Positions 1-8,221 of a stretch of DNA of 31,971 nucleotides are shown here, one piece after another (position 1 is the stretch's first letter; the number at the start of each line of letters is the position of its first letter). The DNA comes from Limnoraphis robusta CS-951 (GTDB lineage: Bacteria; Cyanobacteriota; Cyanobacteriia; Cyanobacteriales; Microcoleaceae). The position numbers and the translations under genes were made by a program. The stretch is taken from assembly GCF_000972705.2 (NCBI RefSeq), contig NZ_LATL02000300.1:1-31971 (forward strand), in the 5' to 3' direction. The notes beneath the pieces were generated by a model. The model ran no database searches, was not told where the DNA came from, and was given only the letters and a program-made list of their open reading frames with translations.

Positions 1-277
1 TTTTTTGCCGACAATTCTTATAGAACCTCTCAATGGATGCCCATGCTCTTTCTGCGTGGGCTTGTCGAGCCATAGAATTGAGTTGGTTTACCCAGGGAAA
101 ACTCGGGTTGTCTGACAGTAGTTTGCAGTAGGTATAAGCATCGTTACGACTTTTGATTTGACCGTCTATCCATGCTTTAATGATGCTGTTGCGAACAAAC
201 CTACCAGTACGGATAGCTTCGTCTAACTTTCTGTACTGGTATTGCGTTCCTTGCAGCTTCATTTCATACACAAGCAT
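1..277 (-). mobile_element. tnpB: TnpB (IS200/IS605-family OrfB), N-terminal part, cut by window edge
   Basis: Reading the minus strand from the ATG at 277 gives about 92 codons without a stop, running off the window. The protein starts MLVYEMKLQGTQYQYRKLDE and continues with AIRTGRFVRNS and LNSMARQAHAERAWASIERF. This is the usual N-terminal pattern of cyanobacterial TnpB/OrfB proteins, the RNA-guided nucleases carried by IS200/IS605 and IS1341-type elements. The RuvC-like catalytic residues and zinc ribbon would lie beyond position 1, so it cannot be said whether the gene is intact. No TnpA is visible on this side. Family assignment is from recalled family features, not a search. Confidence 0.85.
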
Positions 278-305
278 AGATTATCGGCATCTAGCCACGA
301 TAAAC

Positions 306-319
306 TTATGTTAGCATAA
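306..319. repeat. Small palindrome at probable left end of the TnpB element
   Basis: TTATG-TTAG-CATAA forms a perfect 5-bp stem with a 4-nt loop, 29 bases upstream of the tnpB start. IS200/IS605 elements carry subterminal hairpins rather than inverted-repeat ends, so this may be part of the element's left end. The exact boundary cannot be seen. Confidence 0.35.
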
Positions 320-408
320 AATAATCCGTCGTGAACGACCTTGCTCTAAACCTGCTTCTCTTGGTAATCTTGATCTTCGCAAAATTAGCGTTAGCAGAGG
401 GGAAAAAT

Positions 409-1968
409 ATGGGATCTAGCAATACTCGTGTTGATAATGAAGTGCAGATCGACAGTGGCAAAATTCGCGGTGTGGGAACGGGCGACGTGATTAGCTTCAA
501 GGGCATTCCCTATGCCGCCCCACCCGTGGGCGATCTCCGCTGGCGGATGCCGCAACCCGTTCAACCTTGGTCCGACGTGCTGGTGGCGGACGAATTCGGG
601 CCTGCTTCCATGCAGACAGAGGATGTACCGAAGTCCGAAGATTGCCTCACCCTCAACGTCTGGCGACCCGCTGAAACCTGCGATCAACCGCTTCCGGTCA
701 TGGTATGGATTCATGGTGGCGCAATGGTGTGTGGCAGCGCTGCGCTGTACCCTCTCGATGGGTTAGCGTCCCAAGGTGTCGTTGCTGTGAGCATGAACTT
801 TCGGTTGGGGCGGCTCGGTCACTTCGCACATCCCGCTCTGGCTGCGGAGTCCCCCAATGATGTTCGCGGCAACTATGGCTACATGGATCAGCGTGCGGCT
901 TTGCAGTGGGTACAGCGCAACATTGCTGTCTTTGGTGGCGATCCCAACCGGGTCACAATCTTTGGCGAGTCGTCCGGGGGCGGCTCGGTCATCGCCCATC
1001 TCACCTCGCCCCTGTCCCGCGATCTCTTTCAGCAGGGGATTGTGCAGTCCGCAGGAAGCCCAAGTGCGCGGGCGAAAGCCGTCGTCCCTTCGACCGATCT
1101 CGCCGATGCCGAAAGGATGGCGGTGGAGTGGGCGAGTTCGTTGGGTATTACCGGCGAGGGTGCCGATGCCCTCAGAGCGCTGCGATCGCTTCCGGTGGAA
1201 ACGATCATTGAAGGCGTTAGCGCATACGAGACGTTAGCGGCGTTGTCGGCCGGAGCGCCACCTGCGGGCATGGCAATGTCCATTATTGACGGACAGTTCC
1301 TCGTTGATAGCCCCGAAGCGGTTCTCGCCAACCGACAGCAGGCGATGGTGCCGACAATAGTGGGTGCAACCGATCGCGACCTGGCCATGGGCATCGCCAA
1401 CAGCAAAGAGGAACTATTCGCCCAGTTTGGCCCGGATGCCGACCAAGCACGCCAACTGTATGACCCTCGGGGCTACCAAACCCTGGAAGAACTCAAGCAA
1501 CAGGTTTTTGCGGACAAGCTGCTGGTAGAGCCGGCCCGACACTTCGCCAACGAGATGGCCCGGGCGGGTCAGCCCGTTTGGTCATACCGCTACGCCTATG
1601 TGTTTGAGGGGCTGCGGAATCTGCAAACCGCCGAGACAATTGAACAAAGCCTGGGACTGGGCAGCAAGCACACCTTGGAAATTCCCTTTACCAATAACGC
1701 GACCGAAATGCTTGAGGCCGGTTTCATGGGCAGCCCAAAAATTAAGGTCACGCCAACTGACCGGATGATGGCGGACTTGACCAGTGGCTATTGGGTTCAG
1801 TTCGCAAAAACGGGCAACCCCAACGGCGAAGGGCGACCCACCTGGCCGCAACATGACCCGGCAGCGGATCGGATCATGCACTTCACCAACTCGGGCGTGA
1901 TTGTCGGCACAGACCCGCTCAAGCAACGCCTCGACCTCTGGGAAGCGGTGTGGGAGCGAAACCGTTGA
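409..1968 (+). CDS. Type-B carboxylesterase / para-nitrobenzyl-esterase-like alpha/beta hydrolase
   Basis: Hydrolyses carboxylic esters; the natural substrate is unknown. The family pattern is clear: IPYAAPPVGDLRW near the N-terminus, EDCLTLNVWRP, the oxyanion-hole segment VWIHGGAM, and the nucleophile elbow GESSG. Numbered from the GTG at 331, the nucleophile is Ser214 and the likely catalytic His is His447 in KHTLEIPF. The position that is usually Glu in GTNxDEG reads GATDRD here (Asp348/Asp350), so the acid may be Asp. The start is uncertain. The frame opens at GTG 331 with a hydrophobic, signal-peptide-like stretch ending ALAEG, but no ribosome site precedes it. ATG 409 has AGAGGGG seven bases upstream and is preferred. 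The gene is visibly more GC-rich than its neighbours and abuts the TnpB element, which suggests transfer. Confidence 0.85.
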   Translation: MGSSNTRVDNEVQIDSGKIRGVGTGDVISFKGIPYAAPPVGDLRWRMPQPVQPWSDVLVADEFGPASMQTEDVPKSEDCLTLNVWRPAETCDQPLPVMVWIHGGAMVCGSAALYPLDGLASQGVVAVSMNFRLGRLGHFAHPALAAESPNDVRGNYGYMDQRAALQWVQRNIAVFGGDPNRVTIFGESSGGGSVIAHLTSPLSRDLFQQGIVQSAGSPSARAKAVVPSTDLADAERMAVEWASSLGITGEGADALRALRSLPVETIIEGVSAYETLAALSAGAPPAGMAMSIIDGQFLVDSPEAVLANRQQAMVPTIVGATDRDLAMGIANSKEELFAQFGPDADQARQLYDPRGYQTLEELKQQVFADKLLVEPARHFANEMARAGQPVWSYRYAYVFEGLRNLQTAETIEQSLGLGSKHTLEIPFTNNATEMLEAGFMGSPKIKVTPTDRMMADLTSGYWVQFAKTGNPNGEGRPTWPQHDPAADRIMHFTNSGVIVGTDPLKQRLDLWEAVWERNR

Positions 1969-2136
1969 TGGGATAGCCCCGTTCAGGATTGATGGGTGGG
2001 TTGGGTGGAGCGGTTGCCAAACTCAACCCTTCCGATTCATGGGGCAATACCAATCAAGATACACCATTGCCCGTTCTCAAAGTTGAAGGGTGAGGGGGTA
2101 CTCAGGGGTTAAGCTGTGTTAATATCGTTTAAATAC

Positions 2137-2142
2137 TATAAT
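2137..2142 (+). promoter_or_regulatory. Possible -10 box for the HNH gene
   Basis: TATAAT lies 15 bases upstream of the preferred ATG at 2158. No good -35 hexamer is seen at the usual distance, and the implied leader would be very short. Confidence 0.3.
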
Positions 2143-2157
2143 CGCAGCAAATCGTCA

Positions 2158-2655
2158 ATGGGTAACGTTCTAGTATTGAACGCCTCCTATGAACCGCTAA
2201 ATATTACCAGTTGGCGGCGGGCGGTGGTGTTATTACTCAAGCAAAAAGCTGAACGGGTTGAGCATAACGGAAAGTACCTTCTCCCCGACTTTCCTCTACC
2301 GACGGTGATCAGATTACGCCATTATGTCAGAGTTCCCTACAAAGACATTCCTCTAACTCGCAGGAATATCTTGCACCGGGATAGTCACACCTGTCAATAC
2401 TGTGGCTATATCGGAGATGAACTAACGCTTGATCATGTGATTCCGCGATCGCGTGGAGGTGGGGAAACCTGGGAAAATCTGGTAACAGCTTGTGTTCGCT
2501 GCAATGTCAAAAAAGGAAGTCGCACGCCCAGAGAAGCCAGTATGATCCTACGTTATCCCCCCCGAAAGCCTTACAGTAGTCTTTACTTTGAAGTGACGAA
2601 ACACGTCAAAAGCGGTATGAATCAAGAGTGGCAAAAATATGTAATTGGTCTTTAA
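2158..2655 (+). CDS. HNH endonuclease family protein
   Basis: A 165-residue protein starting MGNVLVLNASYEPLN, a very conserved opening in cyanobacterial HNH proteins of this size. This is why ATG 2158 is chosen over an upstream in-frame start at 2116. The HNH domain occupies roughly residues 70-120. It has the zinc-binding pairs Cys79-x2-Cys82 and Cys112-x2-Cys115, the catalytic DH pair Asp92-His93 in LDHVIPRSRGG, and Asn107 in WENLV. Such stand-alone proteins are predicted DNA nucleases of unknown physiological role. They occur widely as chromosomal genes, so nothing here implies a mobile intron. A strong terminator follows, so it appears to be monocistronic. Confidence 0.9.
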   Translation: MGNVLVLNASYEPLNITSWRRAVVLLLKQKAERVEHNGKYLLPDFPLPTVIRLRHYVRVPYKDIPLTRRNILHRDSHTCQYCGYIGDELTLDHVIPRSRGGGETWENLVTACVRCNVKKGSRTPREASMILRYPPRKPYSSLYFEVTKHVKSGMNQEWQKYVIGL

Positions 2656-2690
2656 CCCCTGTTTGCTGAGAAAACAGGGGTTTTTGATTT
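2654..2690 (+). terminator. Rho-independent terminator after the HNH gene
   Basis: A stem of about 11 bp, AACCCCTGTTT pairing with AAACAGGGGTT around a short GCTGAG-centred loop, is followed by TTTTTGATTTT. It begins just before the HNH stop codon at 2653-2655. Confidence 0.85.
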
Positions 2691-2772
2691 TCTAGACCGT
2701 TTTTTTCAGTGAACGCTGTTTACTGAGGAATTCTGCTATGCTAAATATTCCTGTTGAATGGGAACCGTCACG

Positions 2773-3270
2773 ATGACCCATCTCTATTTGATTCGTCATG
2801 GCATCGCCGCCGAGCGAGAACTTTACGAAACCGATGAAGAGCGTCCTTTAACCAAAGAGGGCGATCGCAAAACCCGTAAAGTGGCTGAGAAACTGCTCGA
2901 GTTGAATCTAAAGTTTGATATTGTGCTGTCAAGTCCATTATTGAGGGCCTGTCAAACGGCAGATATTCTCAAATCTGTAGGTTTAACGGATCGTGTTGAA
3001 GAATTTCCCCCTCTGGCCCCGGAGGGTGAGATTAACTTTTGGTTGGACTGGTATCGAAACTGGAGTCAAACGCTCGGAGAGAGTCTGGCTTTAGTCGGAC
3101 ATGAACCGGATCTGGGAAATTGGGCGGAAGTGCTAATTTGGGGAGATGTTCGAGGGGGTTTGATCGTCAAGAAAGCGGGTGTGATTGGGATCAGTTTACC
3201 GGAAACAGGTTCGCTGGTGGGAAATAGTCAACTGTTTTGGCTGAGTCCACCGAAATTTTTGTTAAGCTGA
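2773..3270 (+). CDS. sixA: Phosphohistidine phosphatase SixA
   Basis: Histidine phosphatase superfamily member of about 165 residues, the usual SixA size. From ATG 2773 the protein opens MTHLYLIRHGIA, with the phospho-accepting His9 in RHG. SSPLLRACQTA supplies the second phosphate-binding Arg and LVGHEPDL the second catalytic His. SixA dephosphorylates phosphohistidine on phosphotransfer proteins in the cytosol; its target in cyanobacteria is not shown here. An in-frame ATG at 2758 would add five residues. The 2773 start matches the family better and has GGAA upstream. It lies between the HNH terminator and citrate synthase, with no sign of operon linkage to either. Confidence 0.88.
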   Translation: MTHLYLIRHGIAAERELYETDEERPLTKEGDRKTRKVAEKLLELNLKFDIVLSSPLLRACQTADILKSVGLTDRVEEFPPLAPEGEINFWLDWYRNWSQTLGESLALVGHEPDLGNWAEVLIWGDVRGGLIVKKAGVIGISLPETGSLVGNSQLFWLSPPKFLLS

Positions 3271-3399
3271 TGGCGATCCTCAGAAATAGCTGATTTCCCA
3301 CTTTTCGTGTTTGTTAACTAAATGTTGTCAAAATGGTAACTGGATCAGTTGTTCTGATAATGTACCCTCAATAGGTTATATGTACATTGAGAAACGGCT

Positions 3400-4578
3400 A
3401 TGACTTTCGTCGGCGAATACAAGCCTGGTTTAGAAGGTGTTCCTGCAACCTTGTCCAGTATTAGCTACGTCGATGGGCAAAAGGGAATACTTGAATATCG
3501 AGGCATTCGGGTTGAGGAACTCGCACAAAAGAGTTCCTTTCTAGAAGTAGCGTATCTTCTGATTTGGGGTAAACTTCCGACTCAAGAAGAACTCGAAAGC
3601 TTCGAGCATGACATTCGCTACCATCGTCGAATTAAATATCGCATTCGGGATATGATGAAATGCTTCCCGGAAACGGGTCATCCGATGGATGCGCTGCAAA
3701 CCTCAGCCGCCGCATTGGGTTTATTCTACTCCCGTCGCGCCCTTGACAATCCCCAGTACATTGGAGAAGCTGTCGTGCGACTGTTGGCGAAAATTCCGAC
3801 GATGGTCGCTGCTTTTCAACTGATGCGGAAGGGAAATGACCCGGTTCAACCGAGAGATGATCTCGACTATTCGGCGAATTTTCTCTATATGCTGAATGAA
3901 CGGGAACCTCATCCCCTAGCGGCGAAGGTGTTTGATGTTTGTTTAACGCTTCATGCTGAACATACCATTAATGCTTCGACTTTTTCGGCAATGGTGACGG
4001 CTTCGACGTTAACTGATCCTTACGCGGTGGTGGCTTCTGCGGTGGGAACGTTAGCCGGACCCCTACATGGTGGGGCGAATGAAGAAGTGTTGTTCATGTT
4101 GGAAGAAATTGGTTCAGTGGAGAATGTTAGACCTTACCTGGATGGACTTTTAGAAAATAAAGCCAAAATCATGGGGTTTGGCCATCGGGTTTACAAGGTG
4201 AAAGATCCTCGCGCCACGATCTTGCAAAAATTAGCTGAGGAACTCTTCGAGGAATTTGGCCACGACAAATATTATGAAATTGCCCTAGAACTTGAAGCGG
4301 CGGTTCAAGACAATCTCGGACATAAGGGGATCTACCCGAATGTAGATTTTTACTCGGGTTTGGTCTATCGCAAGTTAGGCATTCCGACAGATTTGTTTAC
4401 TCCGATTTTTGGGATCGCTCGTGTGGCTGGATGGTTAGCCCATTGGAAAGAACAATTGGGCAAAAATCGCATTTACCGTCCCACTCAAATCTATACAGGT
4501 TCTCACGGTGAACCCTACATTCCCATTGATGAACGAGCGGTGCCTCTCGGTGATCAGCTTGAACAAAATGGCAATTAG
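3400..4578 (+). CDS. gltA: Citrate synthase
   Basis: Condenses oxaloacetate and acetyl-CoA to citrate, the entry step of the cyanobacterial TCA pathway that supplies 2-oxoglutarate for nitrogen assimilation. At 392 residues it is the short bacterial form rather than the longer, NADH-sensitive E. coli type. All three catalytic residues are present: His223 in GPLHGGANEEV, His262 in GFGHRVYKVKDPRA and Asp316 in PNVDFYSG. The N-terminus GVPATLSSISYVDGQKGIL is typical of the family. ATG 3400 follows a weak GAGAAA ribosome site. It lies 232 bases upstream of ndhA on the same strand, a common arrangement in cyanobacteria. 2-methylcitrate synthase is related, but no methylcitrate genes are nearby. 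Confidence 0.95.
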   Translation: MTFVGEYKPGLEGVPATLSSISYVDGQKGILEYRGIRVEELAQKSSFLEVAYLLIWGKLPTQEELESFEHDIRYHRRIKYRIRDMMKCFPETGHPMDALQTSAAALGLFYSRRALDNPQYIGEAVVRLLAKIPTMVAAFQLMRKGNDPVQPRDDLDYSANFLYMLNEREPHPLAAKVFDVCLTLHAEHTINASTFSAMVTASTLTDPYAVVASAVGTLAGPLHGGANEEVLFMLEEIGSVENVRPYLDGLLENKAKIMGFGHRVYKVKDPRATILQKLAEELFEEFGHDKYYEIALELEAAVQDNLGHKGIYPNVDFYSGLVYRKLGIPTDLFTPIFGIARVAGWLAHWKEQLGKNRIYRPTQIYTGSHGEPYIPIDERAVPLGDQLEQNGN

Positions 4579-4810
4579 AGACAGTCGAAAATACACAGGG
4601 AAATAGTTCACAAGCTGTAATCAGGTGAAAGATGATTTCTCGCTCAAAAACCCTGTGAAATTTACGGCCTGTGTGAATTTGGCTGCGGTCGAACGCTATA
4701 CTGAATCTGGAGTAAAGTTTTAAAGAATCTTTACAAACTAGATAGATTAACCCTCGCTCAACCAAGCGATGTCAAAATGTCTAGGGTAATTCAAGTTTGA
4801 GTCTGGATAA

Positions 4811-5929
4811 ATGAACCCAGGAATTGACTTACAAGGAAGTTTTGTCCAAGCACTGATGGATTTCGGTATACCCCCAGGTGCCGCTAAAGTCATCTGGATG
4901 CCCTTACCGATGGGTTTGATGTTGGTGGCGGCAACTGTGGGTGTACTCGGTTCTGTTTGGTTGGAGCGGAAAATTTCTGCTGCGGCTCAACAACGGATTG
5001 GCCCGGAATTTATTGGGCCATTGGGAACCCTGGCTCCCGTCGCTGATGGTCTGAAGCTACTGTTCAAAGAAGATATCGTTCCGGCTTTGGCTGACCCCTG
5101 GTTGTTTACTTTGGGGCCAATTATTGTAGCGATTCCCGTGTTTCTGTCCTACCTGATCGTTCCCTTTGGACAGAATTTGGTAATTAGCGATTTGGGAACG
5201 GCTATTTTTCTGTGGATTGCCTTATCGAGTATCCAGCCGATTGGCTTGCTGATGTCCGGTTATGCCTCAAACAACAAATACTCCCTCCTGGGAGGGTTAC
5301 GGGCGGCGGCACAGTCGATTAGTTATGAAATCCCTCTGGCTTTGGCAGTGTTGGCTGTCGTGATGATGTCCAATAGCCTCAGCACCATTGATATTGTCGA
5401 ACAACAATCGGGTTACGGTATCTTGGGCTGGAATATTTGGCGTCAACCTGTGGGCTTTCTAATTTTCTGGATAGCCGCATTGGCAGAATGTGAACGCCTA
5501 CCGTTTGATTTACCGGAAGCTGAAGAAGAACTCGTTGCTGGATACCAAACCGAATATTCCGGGATGAAGTTCGCTTTATACTACCTAGCCTCCTATGTGA
5601 ATTTGCTGCTGTCGTCATTGTTGGTGGCGGTGCTTTATTTAGGGGGTTGGGATTTTCCCATTCCGGTAGAGGCGATCGCAGGTTGGTTAAATATCAGTGA
5701 AACCACACCTTGGTTACAGGTAATTACAGGGACTTTGGGCATTACCATGACCCTGCTAAAAGCCTATGTGTTGGTGTTTACTGCCATTCTGTTGCGTTGG
5801 ACGCTGCCGAGGGTACGGATTGACCAATTGTTGAATCTCGGTTGGAAGTTTTTGCTGCCTGTAGCACTGGTGAACTTGCTTCTCACCGCCGCTTTAAAAT
5901 TAGCCTTCCCGATCGCATTTGGGGGATAA
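4811..5929 (+). CDS. ndhA: NAD(P)H-quinone oxidoreductase subunit 1 (NdhA)
   Basis: Membrane subunit of the thylakoid NDH-1 complex, which works in respiration and photosystem I cyclic electron flow. The 372 residues contain about eight hydrophobic segments. The NdhA signatures are [20 protein letters not shown] after the first helix and the acidic loop [20 protein letters not shown], which lines the quinone cavity and proton path. It is the first gene of ndhA-ndhI-ndhG-ndhE. The 232-bp upstream gap holds a possible -10 TATACT at 4697-4702 without a clear -35. A hairpin and 152 bases separate it from ndhI. Confidence 0.96.
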   Translation: MNPGIDLQGSFVQALMDFGIPPGAAKVIWMPLPMGLMLVAATVGVLGSVWLERKISAAAQQRIGPEFIGPLGTLAPVADGLKLLFKEDIVPALADPWLFTLGPIIVAIPVFLSYLIVPFGQNLVISDLGTAIFLWIALSSIQPIGLLMSGYASNNKYSLLGGLRAAAQSISYEIPLALAVLAVVMMSNSLSTIDIVEQQSGYGILGWNIWRQPVGFLIFWIAALAECERLPFDLPEAEEELVAGYQTEYSGMKFALYYLASYVNLLLSSLLVAVLYLGGWDFPIPVEAIAGWLNISETTPWLQVITGTLGITMTLLKAYVLVFTAILLRWTLPRVRIDQLLNLGWKFLLPVALVNLLLTAALKLAFPIAFGG

Positions 5930-5946
5930 TTCACCCTAAATTCAAA

Positions 5947-5985
5947 GGCAAAGGTGAGAAAAACGCTGTTCTTCTGTCCTTTGCC
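5947..5985 (+). promoter_or_regulatory. Hairpin between ndhA and ndhI
   Basis: GGCAAAGG at 5947-5954 is the perfect reverse complement of CCTTTGCC at 5978-5985. There is no U-run, so it is more likely an mRNA processing or stability element than a terminator. Confidence 0.4.
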
Positions 5986-6081
5986 CTGACTAGATAAAGC
6001 CAGTCGTTTAGTCAGCTTTCCATCTGAGACTGGATTCAAAAATCAGATCGCTAGAACTGTTAAAACTTGAGAGAGAACATC

Positions 6082-6690
6082 ATGTTAAAGTTTCTAAATC
6101 AAGTCACCGACTACGCCAAAGAAACGTTTCAAGCTGCGAAATATATTGGTCAAGGTTTATCTGTAACCTTTGATCATATGCGTCGCCGTCCGATTACGGT
6201 TCAGTATCCCTACGAAAAATTGATTCCTTCTGAACGGTTTAGAGGTCGGATTCACTTTGAGTTTGATAAGTGTATTGCTTGTGAAGTTTGTGTGCGAGTT
6301 TGTCCGATTAACTTACCTGTTGTAGACTGGGAGTTTAATAAGGAAAATAAGAAAAAACAACTCAAACACTACAGTATCGACTTCGGCGTTTGTATTTTCT
6401 GCGGAAACTGTGTAGAATACTGCCCGACTAACTGTTTATCGATGACGGAAGAATACGAGTTAGCGGGCTATGATCGCCATGAGTTGAACTATGATAGCGT
6501 GGCGCTCGGACGTTTACCCTACAAGGTGACCAATGATCCGATGGTTTCACCGATGCGAGAATTAGCCTATTTGCCCAAGGGGGTTATGGACCCTCACGAA
6601 GTTCCTCATACTGCTCGCCGTGCAGGTTTGCGTCCTGAAGAAATTTTGGAACAAATGGAAAAGGAACAAAAATCAAAGAATGAGAATTAG
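6082..6690 (+). CDS. ndhI: NAD(P)H-quinone oxidoreductase subunit I (NdhI), 2[4Fe-4S]
   Basis: Peripheral iron-sulfur subunit that passes electrons towards plastoquinone in NDH-1. Numbered from ATG 6082 there are two canonical [4Fe-4S] motifs: Cys64, 67, 70 and 74 in [12 protein letters not shown], and Cys104, 107, 110 and 114 in [12 protein letters not shown]. The start [14 protein letters not shown], preceded by GAGAGA, is preferred to an upstream TTG at 6067. Length is 202 residues, normal for cyanobacteria, and the basic and acidic C-terminal tail ([10 protein letters not shown]) is poorly conserved in the family. Third in the conserved order gltA-ndhA-ndhI-ndhG-ndhE. Confidence 0.95.
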   Translation: MLKFLNQVTDYAKETFQAAKYIGQGLSVTFDHMRRRPITVQYPYEKLIPSERFRGRIHFEFDKCIACEVCVRVCPINLPVVDWEFNKENKKKQLKHYSIDFGVCIFCGNCVEYCPTNCLSMTEEYELAGYDRHELNYDSVALGRLPYKVTNDPMVSPMRELAYLPKGVMDPHEVPHTARRAGLRPEEILEQMEKEQKSKNEN

Positions 6691-6739
6691 GAATTCTCTT
6701 GAGAAGATAGGCAATTTTTAGGTTCGCTTGTCTTCTCAA
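6682..6739 (+). promoter_or_regulatory. Two successive hairpins between ndhI and ndhG
   Basis: GAGAATT/AATTCTC (6682-6698), which overlaps the ndhI stop, is followed directly by TTGAGAAGA (6699-6707) pairing with TCTTCTCAA (6731-6739). Neither has a terminal T-run on this strand, so attenuation or mRNA processing inside the operon is more likely than termination. Confidence 0.4.
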
Positions 6740-6781
6740 TTTACCATCATCGATTAAACACCAAGAAAGGAAACAAGAGTT

Positions 6782-7408
6782 GTGAATTTAGCAGAAGGGG
6801 TTCAAATTGTATCGTTCGGCTTGCTGACGATTATGATGCTTGCAGCAGCTTTAGGAGTGGTTTTGCTGGAAAATATTGTCTACTCAGCCTTTTTGTTGGG
6901 TGGTGTATTTATGAGTATGGCAGGGCTATATCTCTTGCTGAATGCTGATTTTGTCGCAGCCGCCCAAGTGTTGATTTATGTCGGTTCGGTGAACGTATTA
7001 ATCCTGTTTGGGATTATGTTAGTGAACAAGCAGGAAAGCTTCAAAACTTTACCCAATGCGTGGATTCGGAAAGCCTCAACGGCTTTGGTTTGTGGGGGGT
7101 TATTTGCCCTACTGAGTACGATGGTATTGTCTACGCCTTGGGGAGCGGGAATGGCTGTTAGCGTTCCCACAACAGAAAGTTCAATTGTGATTATCGGACA
7201 GCATTTTTTCAGTGACTTTTTGCTGCCTTTTGAGTTAGCTTCTGTGTTTTTGTTAATGGCAATGGTGGGTGCTATTGTTCTAGCTCGTCGAGATTTTATC
7301 CCCGAATTACCCCCTGAAGGACCGATTCCAACTCCGGGCTGGACTTTACAAGAAAGACCTCGTGAGTTGCTTTCGGTTTCTAGTCAAAAATCTTCTTCTG
7401 AAGGTTGA
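6782..7408 (+). CDS. ndhG: NAD(P)H-quinone oxidoreductase subunit 6 (NdhG)
   Basis: Membrane subunit of NDH-1, 208 residues, homologous to NuoJ/ND6. Five hydrophobic segments are visible, including ENIVYSAFLLGGVFMSMAG and AAQVLIYVGSVNVLILFGIM, the conserved third helix with the pi-bulge region of complex I. The last helix, ASVFLLMAMVGAIVLARRDF, precedes a soluble Pro-rich tail. The start is GTG 6782, supported by AAAGGA about ten bases upstream and by alignment of the first helix. Neighbours are ndhI upstream and ndhE 80 bases downstream. Confidence 0.94.
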   Translation: MNLAEGVQIVSFGLLTIMMLAAALGVVLLENIVYSAFLLGGVFMSMAGLYLLLNADFVAAAQVLIYVGSVNVLILFGIMLVNKQESFKTLPNAWIRKASTALVCGGLFALLSTMVLSTPWGAGMAVSVPTTESSIVIIGQHFFSDFLLPFELASVFLLMAMVGAIVLARRDFIPELPPEGPIPTPGWTLQERPRELLSVSSQKSSSEG

Positions 7409-7488
7409 TGTTTGATAATTTTTCCCTGATCAACAGTGAGAAATTACTATTTTTTATGTTGTAAAAAGTTAGGAGAGACAAGCAATTC

Positions 7489-7800
7489 ATGCAATTACAA
7501 TTAGAGTATTTTTTGTTAGTTGCGGCGGCTTTATTCTGCATCGGGATTTATGGATTAATTACCAGCCGAAATGCAGTGCGAGTGTTGATGTCGATTGAGT
7601 TACTGTTAAATGCAGTGAACTTGAATTTGATGGGTTTTTCTAATTATTTAGATGGTGTCAGTCTGAAAGGTCAAGTGTTTACGGTGTTTGTGATTACTGT
7701 AGCAGCCGCAGAAGCTGCCGTTGGTTTGGCGATTGTATTAACAATCTATCGTAACCGCGACACGGTTGATATGGAAGAATTTAACCTGTTGAAGTGGTAA
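7489..7800 (+). CDS. ndhE: NAD(P)H-quinone oxidoreductase subunit 4L (NdhE)
   Basis: Small NDH-1 membrane subunit (NuoK/ND4L family) of 103 residues with three transmembrane helices. The helix-2 segment [17 protein letters not shown] carries the conserved membrane Glu of proton translocation. The helix-3 segment [21 protein letters not shown] carries the second conserved Glu. AGGAGAG at 7471-7477 is the ribosome site, 11 bases before the ATG. It is the last gene of the ndhAIGE cluster; a GC-rich palindromic element follows and may end transcription. Confidence 0.95.
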   Translation: MQLQLEYFLLVAAALFCIGIYGLITSRNAVRVLMSIELLLNAVNLNLMGFSNYLDGVSLKGQVFTVFVITVAAAEAAVGLAIVLTIYRNRDTVDMEEFNLLKW

Positions 7801-7818
7801 ACAGCCAACAGTTTTGTA

Positions 7819-7875
7819 GGGGCGGGTTCTGCAAAAATTTCTGTTGGCGATCAATAATTTATATAAACCCGCCCC
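7819..7875. repeat. GGGGCGGGTT-ended palindromic element, copy 1
   Basis: GGGGCGGGTT at 7819-7828 and its exact reverse complement AACCCGCCCC at 7866-7875 enclose a 37-bp AT-rich centre. The inner ends read GGTTCTGCAA and ATATAAACC. The same ends, in reversed orientation, occur at 31918-31971 around an unrelated centre, so this is a dispersed element and not only a terminator for ndhE. Confidence 0.75.
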
Positions 7876-7906
7876 CTCTTTGGGTTCACCTTCTTAGAGA
7901 TAAATT

Positions 7907-8221
7907 TTAAGAAGGTTTCCATTGATATTGACCTAGCTTGATTTTCCCTTCTGAAGTAAAGATTATCCCTTCATCTTCAAGTCGTGTTTTCTGAAGATAA
8001 TCTGTCCCCTGACGTAACGTTGAATGAGAAATTTCGCCTTTTGCGTTAATCACCCGATGCCAAGGAATATCCGAAGATTGAATCTCTACGCGATACAACG
8101 CATAACCAACCAAACGGGCTTTTCCGGCTAAATTTGCCAACTCTGCAACTTGTCCGTAGGTGGCTACTTTCCCGACTGGAATCTGACGAACGATATCGTA
8201 TATTTTATCATAGGTAGACAT
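7907..8221 (-). CDS. Alkyltransferase-like protein (ATL), MGMT fold without the active cysteine
   Basis: A 104-residue MGMT-type DNA-binding domain. The helix-turn-helix part VGKVATYGQVAELA has the conserved Tyr22 used to rotate the phosphate. The active-site motif, normally PCHR, reads PWHRV with Trp54 in place of the alkyl-accepting cysteine. Known ATL proteins with this change (E. coli Atl, S. pombe Atl1) bind O6-alkylguanine without repairing it and channel lesions into nucleotide excision repair. Its 5' end overlaps the 3' end of the kinase gene by 58 bases in another frame, so it may be translated from the same transcript. MGMT-family annotation as a methyltransferase would be wrong here. 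Confidence 0.9.
   Translation of the reverse strand: MSTYDKIYDIVRQIPVGKVATYGQVAELANLAGKARLVGYALYRVEIQSSDIPWHRVINAKGEISHSTLRQGTDYLQKTRLEDEGIIFTSEGKIKLGQYQWKPS

Noticed and set aside
1901..2086. 61-codon plus-strand frame after the carboxylesterase
   Set aside because: Overlaps the esterase and has low-complexity, unrecognised sequence.
3361..3384. NtcA-like site upstream of gltA (two GTAC words)
   Set aside because: Spacing does not fit GTA-N8-TAC, and the words are not symmetrically placed.
4594..4657. CACAGGG/CCCTGTG inverted repeat after gltA as a terminator
   Set aside because: The 50-base loop and lack of a T-run make it a poor terminator.
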